Source of the DNA: Puccinia triticina | Taxonomy: Eukaryota > Basidiomycota > Pucciniomycetes > Pucciniales > Pucciniaceae | Assembly (NCBI RefSeq): GCF_026914185.1 | Contig: NC_070566.1 | Location: 6,262,001-6,326,000 of the forward strand | Direction: 5' to 3' | DNA length: 64,000 bases | In this document: positions 11,480 through 22,200 of the stretch, piece by piece | How positions within the stretch are numbered: position 1 is the stretch's first letter | Layout: the number at the start of each line of letters is the position of its first letter | The notes under the pieces: model-generated | What the model was told of the DNA's origin: nothing | Seen by the model: the letters and a program-made list of their open reading frames with translations, nothing else | The model's database searches: none | Made by a program: the position numbers and the translations under genes

Positions 11480-11760
11480 AAGTAGACCCGGGTGCCAAAC
11501 GGCACCCTTTTTTCATCAAACAGGTCATCAAGAGGTGGCCTTGATGGCTGGAATAGATCATTAATCAAGTGTTCTTCCCCTTGATGACCGGAACAGGTTG
11601 GTCATTGAGGGGAGGACCTCTTGATGACTGGCCATGGTCATCAAGGGCACACCCTTCAACAACCAGGAAAAACGGGTCATCAAGAGGAGTTGTTACTCCC
11701 CTCAATGAGCACACCAGGACTGTCCTTGATGACCTGTTGTCAGTCATTGAGGGCAGTTCA
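11480..11760. repeat. Cluster of catcaagagg/cctcttgatg palindromic units
   Basis: Repeated inverted segments read ggtcatcaagagg, cccttgatgacc, ggtcattgagggg, cctcttgatgactgg, ggtcatcaaggg and ctccttgatgacctg. Together they form back-to-back hairpins about 40-50 bp apart. The layout resembles the arrays at 6.3, 28.3 and 30 kb with different arm sequence. The leading hairpin gggtgccaaacggcaccc is at 11490. Confidence 0.65.
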
Positions 11761-12109
11761 AAGCGGGCCAAGGGACGGGGGGGCAGGGGTTACCCGCATC
11801 CCCCAGCGGGGGCAAGCGGTACTTGGGGCGGTACCTGCTACCTCGTACTGCACCCCGCTGTGGTGTTCCATATGCGTGACAATGCCAAAAGCACATTGCA
11901 GAAGTATTATAGTATAGGGAGTGTGTAATACAGTGCGGGGGAAGAAGGGAAGAAGGAGCAAGATGGGAGGAGAGGCCTTGACCCCCAACATTGGGAATGG
12001 AACAGGTTAGACAGTGGATGCAGAGTGTGTGGAAGAGGACGGAAGATGGCTTGGTTGCATAGCAACACATGACATCATGCAGCGCAGTACATGCATGAAA
12101 GTGCTGTGT

Positions 12110-12520
12110 AGCTCAAGTGCCTCATGCAGCATATATCCCTCATTGTTTGTACGCATAGTACAGCATATGCAGGTAGATAAGCTGTACAGGAAGTGTCTCC
12201 CGCAGCATAAATCCCTCATTGTTTGTACATGTAGCACAGCATATGCAGGCAGATAAGCTGTACAGGAAGTGTCTCCTGCAGCATAAATCTCTCATTGTTT
12301 GTACATGAAGCACATCATATGCAGGTAGATAAGATGTACAGGAGGCGTCTCCTGCAGCATAAATCCCTCATTGTTTGTAAGGCAGTGCAGCACACGCATG
12401 CAGATGCTGTGTAGTTGAGTGTCTCCTGCAGCATAAACCCCTCGTTGTTTGTACATGCAGCGCAGTAAATGCATGAGAGGCTGTGTAGTTGAGATCCCCT
12501 GCAGCAATAATCCCTCATGG
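12110..12520. repeat. 76-bp tandem repeat, about five copies
   Basis: The landmark cattgtttgt recurs at 12141, 12217, 12293 and 12369, exactly 76 bp apart, then as cgttgtttgt at 12443 (74 bp). Units carry tcctgcagcataaatccct and gcagataagctgtac. The outer units are more diverged, as is usual at array edges. The array lies wholly within the hAT-type element. Confidence 0.9.
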
Positions 12521-13246
12521 GGAGCTTCCCTGGAGCAAAAATCCCTCACCCTTCAATATATAAGAAGGCCCTTTCTCCCCTCATCAGACTTTTCCCCATC
12601 AGCCTACAGAGGTTTGGTCACAGTGGTTAGTTAGTTACGGTAGTTAGTTAGTGTTGCAATCAGCCTAGGAAGGTTTGGTCACATATGGTAGTTTAGTCAG
12701 CAGTGCGGTTATTAGCGGTATTAGTGGTTAGTGCAAGTAGCGTAGAAGTTTAGTAGCAGTATTAGTGTTTCAGCAGTAGTAGAACCAAGCATAACACAAC
12801 AACAAGTTCGAGTTAAACAGCGTATTAGTAACATGTAGTACAAGTATAACAAAGTAAGTATATTGCCTGCAAGCGAAGAAGTTATAACAGATTTGCTAGC
12901 CTGTTGAATCAAGTGATCTAGGTCTGATAGAGATTACTATATGAAAGTAAGATCTATCTTGGAATCAGCCATATCTTTATAAATATTGATTACAAGACTC
13001 TTAGATATTTGCATAGTATTATTAGAGGGGCAGGTCTTTCAAACCACCCGTAAGTTGTAATAGCCTTTCAACCTATTAAGCAATTTATTTCCCCCTCAGC
13101 GGATATTTCACCAAATTATATTTAGTGTCCCACACGAGTCCTACACCGCCAAGCGGTGCCGACCGCCCAACGGGTCTACTTTGACATTCTCTAGTTCAAT
13201 GTGCCTGTTTCACAGAATAGTCATCTTCACATGACTGGCAAAAATA

Positions 13247-13716
13247 CAGTTGTGCGCAGCATTCCACTGTTCAAGGTTTTGGGCCGGTCCCAAATGTTGG
13301 GGCCCAAAACCTGGAAAAAATACAGTTTTTTCATATATTTTTGGGCGGCTGGGACATGGTATGGTGTCCCAGCTATGGTTTTAGACCCACCAGGCACTCC
13401 TGAAAGTACTGCATGACAGTTTCTGCCGTCATGTGTGGGTTTAGTGCCCCCAGGACGCATAAGTGTGGGTTTAGGACCCCATACATATGTACTTATGCCC
13501 GTATTTGGAGGTGGGTCCCAAAATATGGGCTGTGAACAAAAAAAAATTGGCTGGACCAAATTGGTTGCCACTTTAGATTTGGGATCTACGCACTCTGTAG
13601 ACTCCAAAAATGTACTCTTTTAGAGTGCTGGACCCCCAACCCAGTCGGGGTTTTCCCCCGCGTAGCCCAACAAGTTTTGCGGGCAGCTCTGTACAGTAGA
13701 ATGCTGCGCGCAACTG
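13247..13716. mobile_element. 470-bp Tc1/mariner-type MITE
   Basis: Terminal inverted repeats cagttgtgcgcagcattcca and (other strand) cagttgcgcgcagcattcta extend about 25 bp. The element is flanked by TA on both sides (13245-13246, 13717-13718). The interior holds hairpins such as gttttggg...cccaaaac and tgggacatg...tgtccca. TA target sites with CAGT tips fit the Tc1/mariner group. Confidence 0.85.
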
Positions 13717-13816
13717 TATTCAAGATCTGCAGGGCATGTTACAATATGGTACAGTGAAAAAAAGTATACTTTATCCAGGGCAATGGATATGGATAACTAT
13801 AGGTATCCAAAATTGA

Positions 13817-14084
13817 CCCCATAATGTACCATAAAATATCTTCCCACCACTGCCACTGAGCCCTCAAGCTCTGCCTCATCAGGCTCATTATCTCATCTGC
13901 TCAGCCAATATCTTCTTGGGTTAAGCTTTTTGTTACTCTGACTGTGACATCTTCTGTACCCAAACCCATCAGTGGCAGGTGGGTCCTGGTCTTGCCAGCC
14001 ATATGGGCTTGCAAGGCTTAATGGCAGCCCCATCTGAAACAGTCAGTATTACACTCGGAAGTTTTATGCCATCAAGTGTTAATC
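13817..14084. other. Unique intergenic sequence
   Basis: No gene or repeat is recognised. Confidence 0.3.
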
Positions 14085-14290
14085 CTCGAATACTTGTATT
14101 GGCTGCGACCCGCGGGCTGCCCGCGGGCTAATCGGGTTCAGAAGCCTGCGGGCTGCCCGCAGGTCGCCCACGGGCTGCCCGCGAGCTAAACGGGCTGGGG
14201 GCGGGCAGCAATTTGACACAAATTGACCCGCCCGTTTCTGTGGCCCGACGCGGGCGACCCGCAGACGGCCCGAGCCCGCCCGATTGCCTT
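14085..14290. repeat. Cluster of cccgcgggc-type subterminal palindromes
   Basis: Dense copies of gcccgcgggc, ctgcccgcaggtcgcccac, gggcgggc and cgggcgacccgc make a GC-rich hairpin region ending cccgcccgattgccttgcc. This pattern is typical of one end or a short derivative of some hAT elements, but I could not fix both ends or a target duplication. Confidence 0.45.
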
Positions 14291-14548
14291 GCCTATGTAG
14301 CCGTTCAGAGCAATATTTAATGAAAGTTGGCAGCTCATTATCTGAAAAACACAGACACACAAGCACTACTGAATCGTGCATTTGTTTGGTAGTACACAAC
14401 ACCCAACACCGGCAACATACTAAACGATTTGATTTTTTGTTCTTACAACAATACAGCAAGAGTGGATGATAGGAATACATCTGACCGAGGGGTCAGGTAT
14501 TCACGCGTAAACAAAGTGTCATACGGGAAGACGATGCAGCTGACAGAT

Positions 14549-16539
14549 TCAAGGGAACAGTAGCTGCAGCACGCTCGCCAGCTGTCCAGCCAGACAAGCC
14601 AGACCAGATCCACCAAAACAGGTCGAAATGAAAGGAAGATGGGCCCGAATCAGTGATTGATTGATAATTGCCCATAAGAAGTAGAGTATGGATAGGAGGA
14701 AAGACTCAACGACGACTTTAGCGATGAGTGTCATTTGCAGGACATCGTACGATCCTCCAGCCGGTCCATCCTGCCCCTCATCATCATCATCATCATCCTC
14801 CGGACGATCGTCGAAGAACCGCGAGAATCGGTCGGACGATGTCAAGTGATGCGGGTTCCGGATCGCGTCGCCGATGCGCTCGAAGATCCGGACCGCGTCG
14901 GCAAAGCCGTTCTCGTGGAACGGCGCTTCGTCGGCGAGGCCAACTACAGAACACAGAGCCGCATGCGGGTCAGGAAAGCGACCCCAAATCTGGAGTGGTT
15001 TCTAGCAAGGAGCGAAGGGCCGCGCAACTCGTGCTGTTGCCCACGAGTAGCTCGGGTACATATAGGTTCGCGACCCGTCGGATGAACGCCAGCGATTCTG
15101 GAGACGGGCCCAGGGTGGAAAGGCCGATCTGAGCCGGCTCGCCTCTGACCCTATAACTAATCTAGGACGCTCGTAAAGCAAAAAAACATCAATGTGTGCT
15201 CCAGCCGTTCCTGCCCCTCGAGAAATCGCCCCACCATGTCCACATTCATCAGCAGTAAGATCGCCCGTCGACGGCCGGCTTCCGGGCCTGCTTCGTCTCG
15301 GAACTTCTCGGCTACTGATCGGGAGCCTAATAGGCCTTGTTCGGTCCCGGAGAAATGCACGAAAACTAGCTCGATCCGGCGTCCAACCCCCGGACTCTCG
15401 TTGGTCGCCATCGCTCTAATCAGGTTTTTACTTTCTTCTTCTTGCAGGATTTCGGCGATGGATAATAAAACCGCACATCCTATAGTGGACAATGAAAATA
15501 TAACTTTTCGGTTGGGGGGAGAAGGGGAGGGGGAAACAAGTTTGCGATTACCTGATGCGTTATCGTCTACCCCAGGAGCACGAATCGAGCCGAACGAGCC
15601 TTGGGAGTCGTAATGAGCCGTGAGCACGACAGACTCGATGCCGCGTCCACCATCGTTGTCGTTGAGGTGGTGAGGATCAGGGGGGCCCAGAGTGCTGAGT
15701 TTGCATATCAGATTGGGCGCGACGCCGGGGAGATAATGGTCGAACTGGCAGCGTGCGCCGAGACGCTGGTAGCGCTCCTTGAGCCAATGTGCGGCCAGGA
15801 GCGCGCCTTCGGAGAAAGAGTGTCTGGTCCTCCAGCCCCCATCCGCTCCCTCCCCGCCGAGGGTCTCGATGTCTTTGAGCAGTTGGTCGGCGCTCATAAG
15901 GCCCAAGATCTGGTCGATTTGGGGCCTGTAGTGAAGCCTTGTCAGCCGTTCATCTAGCTTACTTCCCTGGAGTCCCAACGGAGACGGTGCCGGGCTGTCC
16001 GTCGGGCTCGATGGGTGGCGCACTGAGGCCACCTCTGCGGGCAAGAGATCCAAGAAGAGGCCGACGGATCCAAGAGACACCTCGACCAAGACGGCCGATG
16101 ATTTTTCCGGCTCATCAAGCAGGATCCTGACCCCTGGAGCGGGGACTCCTGAAGGCTGCTGCGGTTCCAAGACCCACTGAGACGGCGATCCGGGCGCAGG
16201 GTTCCTAGGCGCGGCCGGGTGGATGGTGTGCTGGAGACTAGCGAGGAGGTTTGACAGCAATCGTTTCCCGGCGTGGTCGTTGCGATCGACCGCCAGAGAG
16301 TAGAGCAGCCCATCGTCCAGGGGTTGGTAGGACAGTGCGATGGCAGGGGGCTTGCCGGCGTGGGGACAGTCGGCTGGGTTGGATGAGAACAGGTGGTGGT
16401 TTCCGTCGGCCGTGGTTCCGAGGAACGTTGCACATGGTCTGTGGTCGCTGCTGGTTGCTGGCTGGAGGCTGAGCTGAAGCGGGGTTGTTGCGGATATCAG
16501 CTGGAGGAGGAAGATGGTCAGCAGCCTTGTGGTCTTCAT
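14549..16539 (-). CDS. M28-family zinc peptidase, predicted secretory/membrane
   Basis: The protein starts at MKTTRLLTIFLLQL, a good signal peptide; an upstream in-frame ATG (16611) would bury that signal. The M28 metal site is visible: TAHYDSQG, VDDNASG (His and Asp ligands), FSGTEQGLLGS (catalytic Glu in the GxEQGLLGS motif) and MNVDMVGR. Exon 1 is 16539-15552, then a 72-nt in-frame intron (15551-15480) and exon 2 (15479-15188). A 37-nt GT-AG intron (15187-15151) restores the frame of exon 3 (15150-14983, GPSPESLAFIRRV). The last exon (from about 14943) gives DEAPFHENGFADAV, a run of seven Asp, and a hydrophobic segment (VVVESFLLSILYFLWAII) that may anchor it. A 39-nt GT-AG gap before the last exon leaves the frame one base off, so a frameshift or unusual splice is possible. 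The usual SDH is read here as ADE, so the last His ligand is not evident. Confidence 0.78.
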
Positions 16540-16657
16540 CCTGATTTTATTGCCACGGCCAGTTCCTGTTGACCGTGAAAGGACAGGACATGACGTCATC
16601 GCACACTGCAATACGATGGATTTATAATCACTGAACAGCGGCCACGCTCATATAAAA

Positions 16658-16696
<39 letters not shown>

Positions 16697-16722
16697 GTGT
16701 AGCCCGTTTCATCTGCACTCGC

Positions 16723-16761
<39 letters not shown>
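16658..16761 (+). tRNA. tRNA-His (GTG) with a 32-nt intron
   Basis: The acceptor stem gtgggcg (16658-16664) pairs fully with cgcccac (16754-16760), followed by A73. The D arm is ttct/ggaa around aatggtta. Anticodon gtg lies at 16691-16693 in loop ttgtgg. The intron is 16695-16726, directly after position 37. The T arm gtcgg/ccggc encloses ttcgatt, and the variable loop is 4 nt. One T-T mismatch is in the anticodon stem. The B box ggttcgattcc is perfect. It lies about 120 bp upstream of, and divergent from, the M28 peptidase. Confidence 0.85.
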
Positions 16762-16762
<1 letters not shown>

Positions 16763-17361
16763 TTTTGCCAGCCGGCTTGTTGATCAGCGAAGTCACGGTC
16801 TGGCACTGGTTTCGGCACTCGAGCCATGAAGTTGGATTTGAATACATAACATGGAATCCGACTCCTCTTCTGAATTTTTTGGGAGCATCCTTTTGCGGAC
16901 GTCTGTTGTATCGAGATTCCGGGGCGGCTTGTCCAGGCTGCGGAGGACGAGATCTGATCTGGATTCTTATGCACGTCGAAAAACGGCGAGGCCTCTGATC
17001 CCACCATCCTTTTCGTAACCTTTGACACCCAGCTTACACGTTGAACACCATATGTATAAGAAACAGCAGGAGACAGCTCAATCATTGGCGGCGGCAGAGC
17101 CTTGTGACAGTGGACTTGGAGTTGACATCTATGTGTGTGAGAAAGGGAACGGGGCATGATTTATATTTGCAACTTGCTTGTGCCATGGGCACCCTCTCCC
17201 CATCATGGGCCCTCCCATCATGGGCACCCTCCTCCCATCAGCCCCCAGACTCACTGTCACGTACTCCACTCGCTCATCGATCCAACACCCGTTCTCACAA
17301 CACCCCATAACCCAAAATTGTGAGTCTTTCCAACTGGCCATAGTACTCACCTCTCTTATAC
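16762..17361. other. Intergenic
   Basis: No supported gene. A short direct and inverted repeat group around catgggcaccctc and catcatgggccctccc occupies 17185-17245. Confidence 0.4.
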
Positions 17362-17598
17362 ATGAATACGAGTCTAACTAGCTTGATGAACCAACTGCAA
17401 TCAACTCTTTCAGCCAAGTTCATCATGACTCCATCGAAACCATCCATTTTGCTCGTCGTTGCGATTATTGCGGGCTGCTTGCCATCCCTGTTCATTTCGT
17501 CACCCGTGCCTGTGAGTTTGGATATCCCATCTATCTAATATCGAAACTAAACACCCGGCTTTCAGTTATTCAGCCTTCGCCTGATCTTCATCAATTAA
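17362..17598 (+). CDS. Possible small spliced membrane protein (61 codons with stop)
   Basis: An ATG at 17362 opens a 50-codon exon ending at 17511. It is followed by a 54-nt GTGAGT...TTTCAG intron (17512-17565) with a ctaac-like branch site (gaaactaaac), then an 11-codon exon ending in TAA at 17598. Internal ATGs at 17386 and 17425 are alternative starts; the last gives about 39 residues. The protein has one hydrophobic stretch, ILLVVAIIAGCLPSLF, consistent with a signal anchor or single membrane span. I do not recognise a family. It is supported only by good splice signals and frame continuity. Confidence 0.35.
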
Positions 17599-18041
17599 AA
17601 TTAACGATATTGTGTTGGAGCAGAGACCTTACGATGGGCCTAGGTATAATGGCCGTTTGACCCCTATATGTATTCCCGGGGAGGACCGTGGCTGTTGATC
17701 TGTGAGCGGGCACAGCGACCGACTGGCTGGCATCCCTTGCGAGTGGACACGAGTATGGATCATGGGCCTCAATTCGGCGCTAGTTGTTTATATTTCCCAG
17801 AGGTTTTCGCGCTCACGACTTCTTGACCAGTTGTTCTTGTCTACAAATGTTACATCCGCGCTTGCATTTGTCAACAGAGAAATATGATCATAAACACAAG
17901 TCTCATGCTTCTCTGAGCTGGACTAAGCCCCTCCGAGAAGGCGCAGAGAGTTTGCGAACGAGCGACTTGCCTGTTATTTTGGGTACATGGCTTGAAGAGA
18001 TCGAGATCTCCAGGCCAGTTGGCTGTTTGTTGAGTTCAATA
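17599..18041. other. Intergenic, unassigned
   Basis: No gene, RNA or repeat is supported between the small gene and the MITE boundary. Confidence 0.35.
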
Positions 18042-18175
18042 GGGGGATTCAAAGTTGGCCATGCATGACTTGCATGTACTTTTGCAAGTTGGTGTTCAAG
18101 GCTTTTCTTGAGCACCAACACTTAAAAAAACTATTCAAGAAGCTTTGGGGGGTGTAGTACAATGTGACTTGCATG

Positions 18176-18317
18176 TGTTGTAGCCTGAGGGGCTACGCAT
18201 CCCAAGACTTGCCGCAGTCGCGGTATCAGCTTTACCTCGGACTCTGGTCCAAGGGATTCTGTTTCTGTTCATGATCAATACCATATTATTGTGCACAAGA
18301 CCTCCTGTGCCACAATA
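18176..18317 (+). repeat. Left LTR of the copia element
   Basis: It begins tgttgtagcctgaggggcta and ends cacaata. Compared with the right LTR it has three transitions, one transversion and one extra C. Confidence 0.93.
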
Positions 18318-18329
18318 GGTTATGAGCCC
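18318..18329 (+). promoter_or_regulatory. Primer-binding site, half-tRNA-iMet type
   Basis: ggttatgagccc directly follows the LTR. It is complementary to the anticodon arm of initiator tRNA-Met (gggctcataacc), the internal priming site known for Drosophila copia-type elements. The same sequence follows the LTR of the miniature element at 58378. Confidence 0.85.
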
Positions 18330-19209
18330 CTGACGCTCTTAAATTTTTTTTTCTCTTGATCATACCAATATCTTACTAATCATATATTGGTAGTCACCGT
18401 TCTAATTGTTTGGATACCCTCCAACCTTCTCTTTGTTTTGCTGAATCACCCATCCGACCTTCAAGATTAACCGTCTTGTCTATCCAATCCACCAACACTG
18501 CATTGGAAGGTCGGCTTTTTCAGCTTTTGCATTTGACAAACTTAATCCGTTTGGTCCTTTTTCTTGGAATATCAACCTTTCCGGCCGAGATCCGCAACTC
18601 TGGTGTGTTTGAGGTTAGAATTTGGAGGTTACTGAAGGCTAGAGGGACTAGCCATCCTTTTGAAAACAAGACTGTGGCCCAGTCTTGCCTGCCATAGGTA
18701 ATTTTTAGGTTCTAATTTTGATTAGCATTGGGGTTTTGTTGGTGTTGTTTCCTCCTTCTCCAACTTGGATCTTCAACCTTCCCCTCTTCAACATCTGTCT
18801 ATCTTTTTTTCTTACATACTATCTCCACAAAATCCTGTCAATCCCAGTTTTTTTTTCCCACTCTCTCTACCCAGAACCTTTTTCTCTCTTTTCCACCTAT
18901 TCTCACTATTGCCTCTCTCACTCATATATCAAATCTCAAATGACCCCTCAACCCTGTTTTTCCTTTTCTCACCAATCTCACATATTTCCCCCCCTTTTTC
19001 TTCCTTTTTTTCCTTTCACTTCCAAACCCCACCTCCTTTCCCCGAGTTTCCGTTTTGCCATGTCACCTCCTTGACAATCAACCTCCGCCAGTGCCACCAA
19101 CTGCCAAATCAAAGACTCCTCTCATTGGGACAGGCTGGCCAAAGACATTGCGGTACTGCAATCTCAGCTTGACAACCAACTCCCAAGTCCAGGAACAACA
19201 GGCAGTACG

Positions 19210-22200
19210 GTGAAGGGCAAAGAAAAGGTGTCGGTTTCTCGTGCTCCCAAGCCAGACATTCAGGCCTACAAATCGGCACCTCCCCACATGGACCCCAGAC
19301 TACTGGTAGCTTCTAACTTAAGACAGGCCCCTAACACTGATCAGGTGTTTCCTCCCAGATGCCCTGATAACAGGATCACTGCCGAGGATGCCAGACAACA
19401 GAAGGAGATGGCAGACTTTGAAGAAGCAGAATTTCTTCTACAACAGAGCAAGCTGGTGGCAGGGTCAATCCAATCCGCCAAGAGCCTTTTCCAATTGGAG
19501 AATCTCCTGAAGGCCGATGGGCGGAGTTTTGGCGATTGGCACTGGAACCTGGCGGAAGTTGGGAGGGCGTGCTTGACTAGCGCAACCTTTTTTTTTCGAG
19601 AAATGCAGCAACTCCACTTTTGAAAAGATAGGCCGGGCCGTCCTAATCTCCAGCATCAACCAGTCGCTTGTGGCAGAGATGCAGAAATTCGTCACCTGCT
19701 ATGAGATGTACATTGCCCTTTTTGACAAATTCAAGACGGCATCTCGAGCAGCCCAGATGAACATCTGGTACAAATTCAAGAGCTTCAAGATTGACCCGGA
19801 AGGACACAACGCGGGGATCTTGTCGTCTCTTAAAAATCTACTCGCCGAATGGACCTCAATAAGCATCACATTAAGCGCTGATGCTTTTCTCGGCTTCATC
19901 GTTCAAGCCGCTGTTATGGAGTCTGGGGCGCTGTACAGTTCAAATTTTGAGCTTTGAGTCAAAAACTTGGTCCAAGCTGATAAAAAAGGGACCTGTCCGA
20001 CTTTTGACGTGATCATGAATGCGCTGGATGTTTGTAAGGAGCAGAATAGGAACGCCGCCAAAATCGCCTTGTCCGGGCAAGCGTTCGCGTCAAACCAGCC
20101 ACCCTCAGCACTAGTAACGTCTGTCGATCAAGAGGATCTGTTCAACATCTCCGCTTTCCTCATGGACGTCAAGGAGGATCAATGGGTGGACGCATTGGAC
20201 TTCTATGCTCTAACAGCAAGCACCTGTTGGCAGTGTGGGGGGACGGGCCATTATGCTTGGAACTGTCCGGATAAGTCAAAAGGCAATTCAAGCAAACAAC
20301 AGTTTGGCCAACCACTTGGCACACTTGTTGGGACAATCTACAGCCACCTGCCCTGTGGTATGCCAGTCAGCTCCGGGCGTTTTCCCTGGATGAACTTCAG
20401 GAAATCAATGGCGGCTCCTTCGCGCAATCAAGAGCACGCAAGACAACTGGCCGATCACTACCGTCCGAGGTATGAGGGAGACCGCCAGAACAGGAATCAA
20501 TCCCAGCAATCTGCCTCGTCAAGCAACAGCGCCGAGAAGCCAAGCGTATTGGCTCATGTTGTGGAAGTAAACGGTCTCCCGGATGATCTAGATGACCTAG
20601 ACTTCCACTCAATCGCATTGGGAGAGGACCTTGTGAGCGACGTAGCTGTTTTGACACTGGTGCATTACACGGTTTTACTGGCTCTAAATTTCTGTTGCAC
20701 GATTTCTGTACCCTGCCCAAACCTATTGGTGTTTCCGTAGCTACCAGTGGAGGAGGCTCCACAATCACTGGGGTGGGATCCCTGAAATTTCAGGCCCCTG
20801 ATGGGTGAGTTATCGTGCTCAGGCAAGTCCTCTATTGTGAGCACGCTAAGGTCACCCTGATATCCATGGCTGCACTAAGGAAAGCTAATGCGCTTGTTGC
20901 TTATGATAACGCAACAGGCACCTTCCAGATCTCACAATCAAATGGTGAACGCTTGTACAATTGTGCTTTTGAGCCAACCAAGAATCAATGGTGCATGCCG
21001 GACCCAATGATCAAGGCAAATGTGGACTTACCAAGATCCGATACCGGCCTCAATTTCCTTGTTTCTCATGTCTCTCTGCCACTTCCTTCCTCACCAGTTC
21101 CACAACCTCTTCCTGCACCCGTTTCAACTTTATGCCCTCCCACAGACCAGATCATGCCTTAAACTTATCTTTCTCCCTCTCCATCGTCAGCATGTGATCT
21201 CAAGAAATGTCCAGAATATGCCAGAAATGACATAGCTATCCTTGCTTCCAGTTCCAAAGTGAAACCAGAGGATGATATATTCCAAGAGCCCTTATGCCAG
21301 ACCTCAGATTACCAATGGAAGGCGGAACCCCTGAGCAAGGATGAATTGAAACTGCTCTACTACCACCAGACCTTTGGACATGCCAGCCTTAGGCATGTGC
21401 AAAGAATTATCAAATATCAAATGGGTAATGGGCTTCCACAAGAAATCCCTGCGGGCAAAATCCACTGCCCGGTATGTGCCATCAGCAAAAGCACCCAAAT
21501 AAATCCTTTGGCATCAACTCTGCGCAAGAACAAGCGCCTAGATGTTATGGCCGTGGACCTGATGGGCCCATTCCAGGTGGACTCTGTTGATGGTGGCAAA
21601 TACTTGCTTACCGTGCGGGACTTTGCCACCGGCTATGCGTTTGCAAAAGTCCTCAAAGCTAAGTCTGAGGCAAATGATCACATTATATTCATCATTTCAC
21701 GGTTAGAGCTGATCACGGGGAAACGTCTTGGTACTCTGAGGAGTGACAATGGTGGAGAATTTGCTAACAAAAAACTTAGTGATTTTTTGAGTTCTAAAGG
21801 AATAGCAGCGGAGAAGGCGCTCCCGTATCATCACTACCAAAACAGGATGATAGAACGTTTCAACCGGACCATTGCGGATATGTGCTGGACAATACTGATT
21901 GACAGCCCTCTTGGCAAACAATTCTGAAGCTACACTTTTGTGTGGGCAGCTCATGTTTTGAACAGGATCCCGAACAAGTCAAGCGGCGACATGACCCCGT
22001 ATGAAGCAATGTTCAAAAAGAAGCCTCAGTACAATCACTTCCAAGTCTTTGGAAGTACTGGGTACATCCATATTCCACACAAAAAAAGGAAAAAGCTAGA
22101 TGAACGTGCTGTGAAAGGTTTGGTCATTGCGCATCTGGACTCCAGCAAAGGATGGCTGCTCTGGCTTCCTGAACAGAAGAAGTTTGTGTCCTCTGCCATG

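Larger units (their letters stand above)
11468..13193. mobile_element. 1.73-kb non-autonomous hAT-type element
   Basis: The ends are inverted repeats tagagaatgttaaagtaga and tctactttgacattctcta (about 22 bp with one mismatch). They are flanked by the 8-bp duplication gttcaatg (11460-11467 and 13194-13201). Inside lie a cluster of imperfect palindromes (11480-11760), a 76-bp tandem array (about 12110-12520) and a ttagtggttagt-rich tract (12620-12900). No transposase frame is present. The 8-bp duplication and TAGAG-like tips point to hAT. Confidence 0.9.
11308..13816 (+). pseudogene. Possible short coding frame split by two DNA transposons
   Basis: Three short segments, 11308-11467, 13202-13246 and 13719-13816, join into one open frame of about 100 codons ending in TGA. 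They join when the hAT-type element (with one GTTCAATG copy) and the Tc1-type element (with one TA copy) are removed. The joints read SLFN-V-PVSQN and GKN-I-QDLQG. The first segment contains FYYIDYFEYKLLLEKAK. No domain is recognised and the N-terminus is uncertain; a splice acceptor ttctctag just before 11335 offers another start. The exact preservation of frame over two insertions is suggestive, but the frame is short enough to be chance. Confidence 0.35.

Noticed and set aside
18718..19172. Phe/Ser/Pro-rich frames inside the copia element
   Set aside because: Pyrimidine-rich leader of the element translated by chance; gag similarity starts later.
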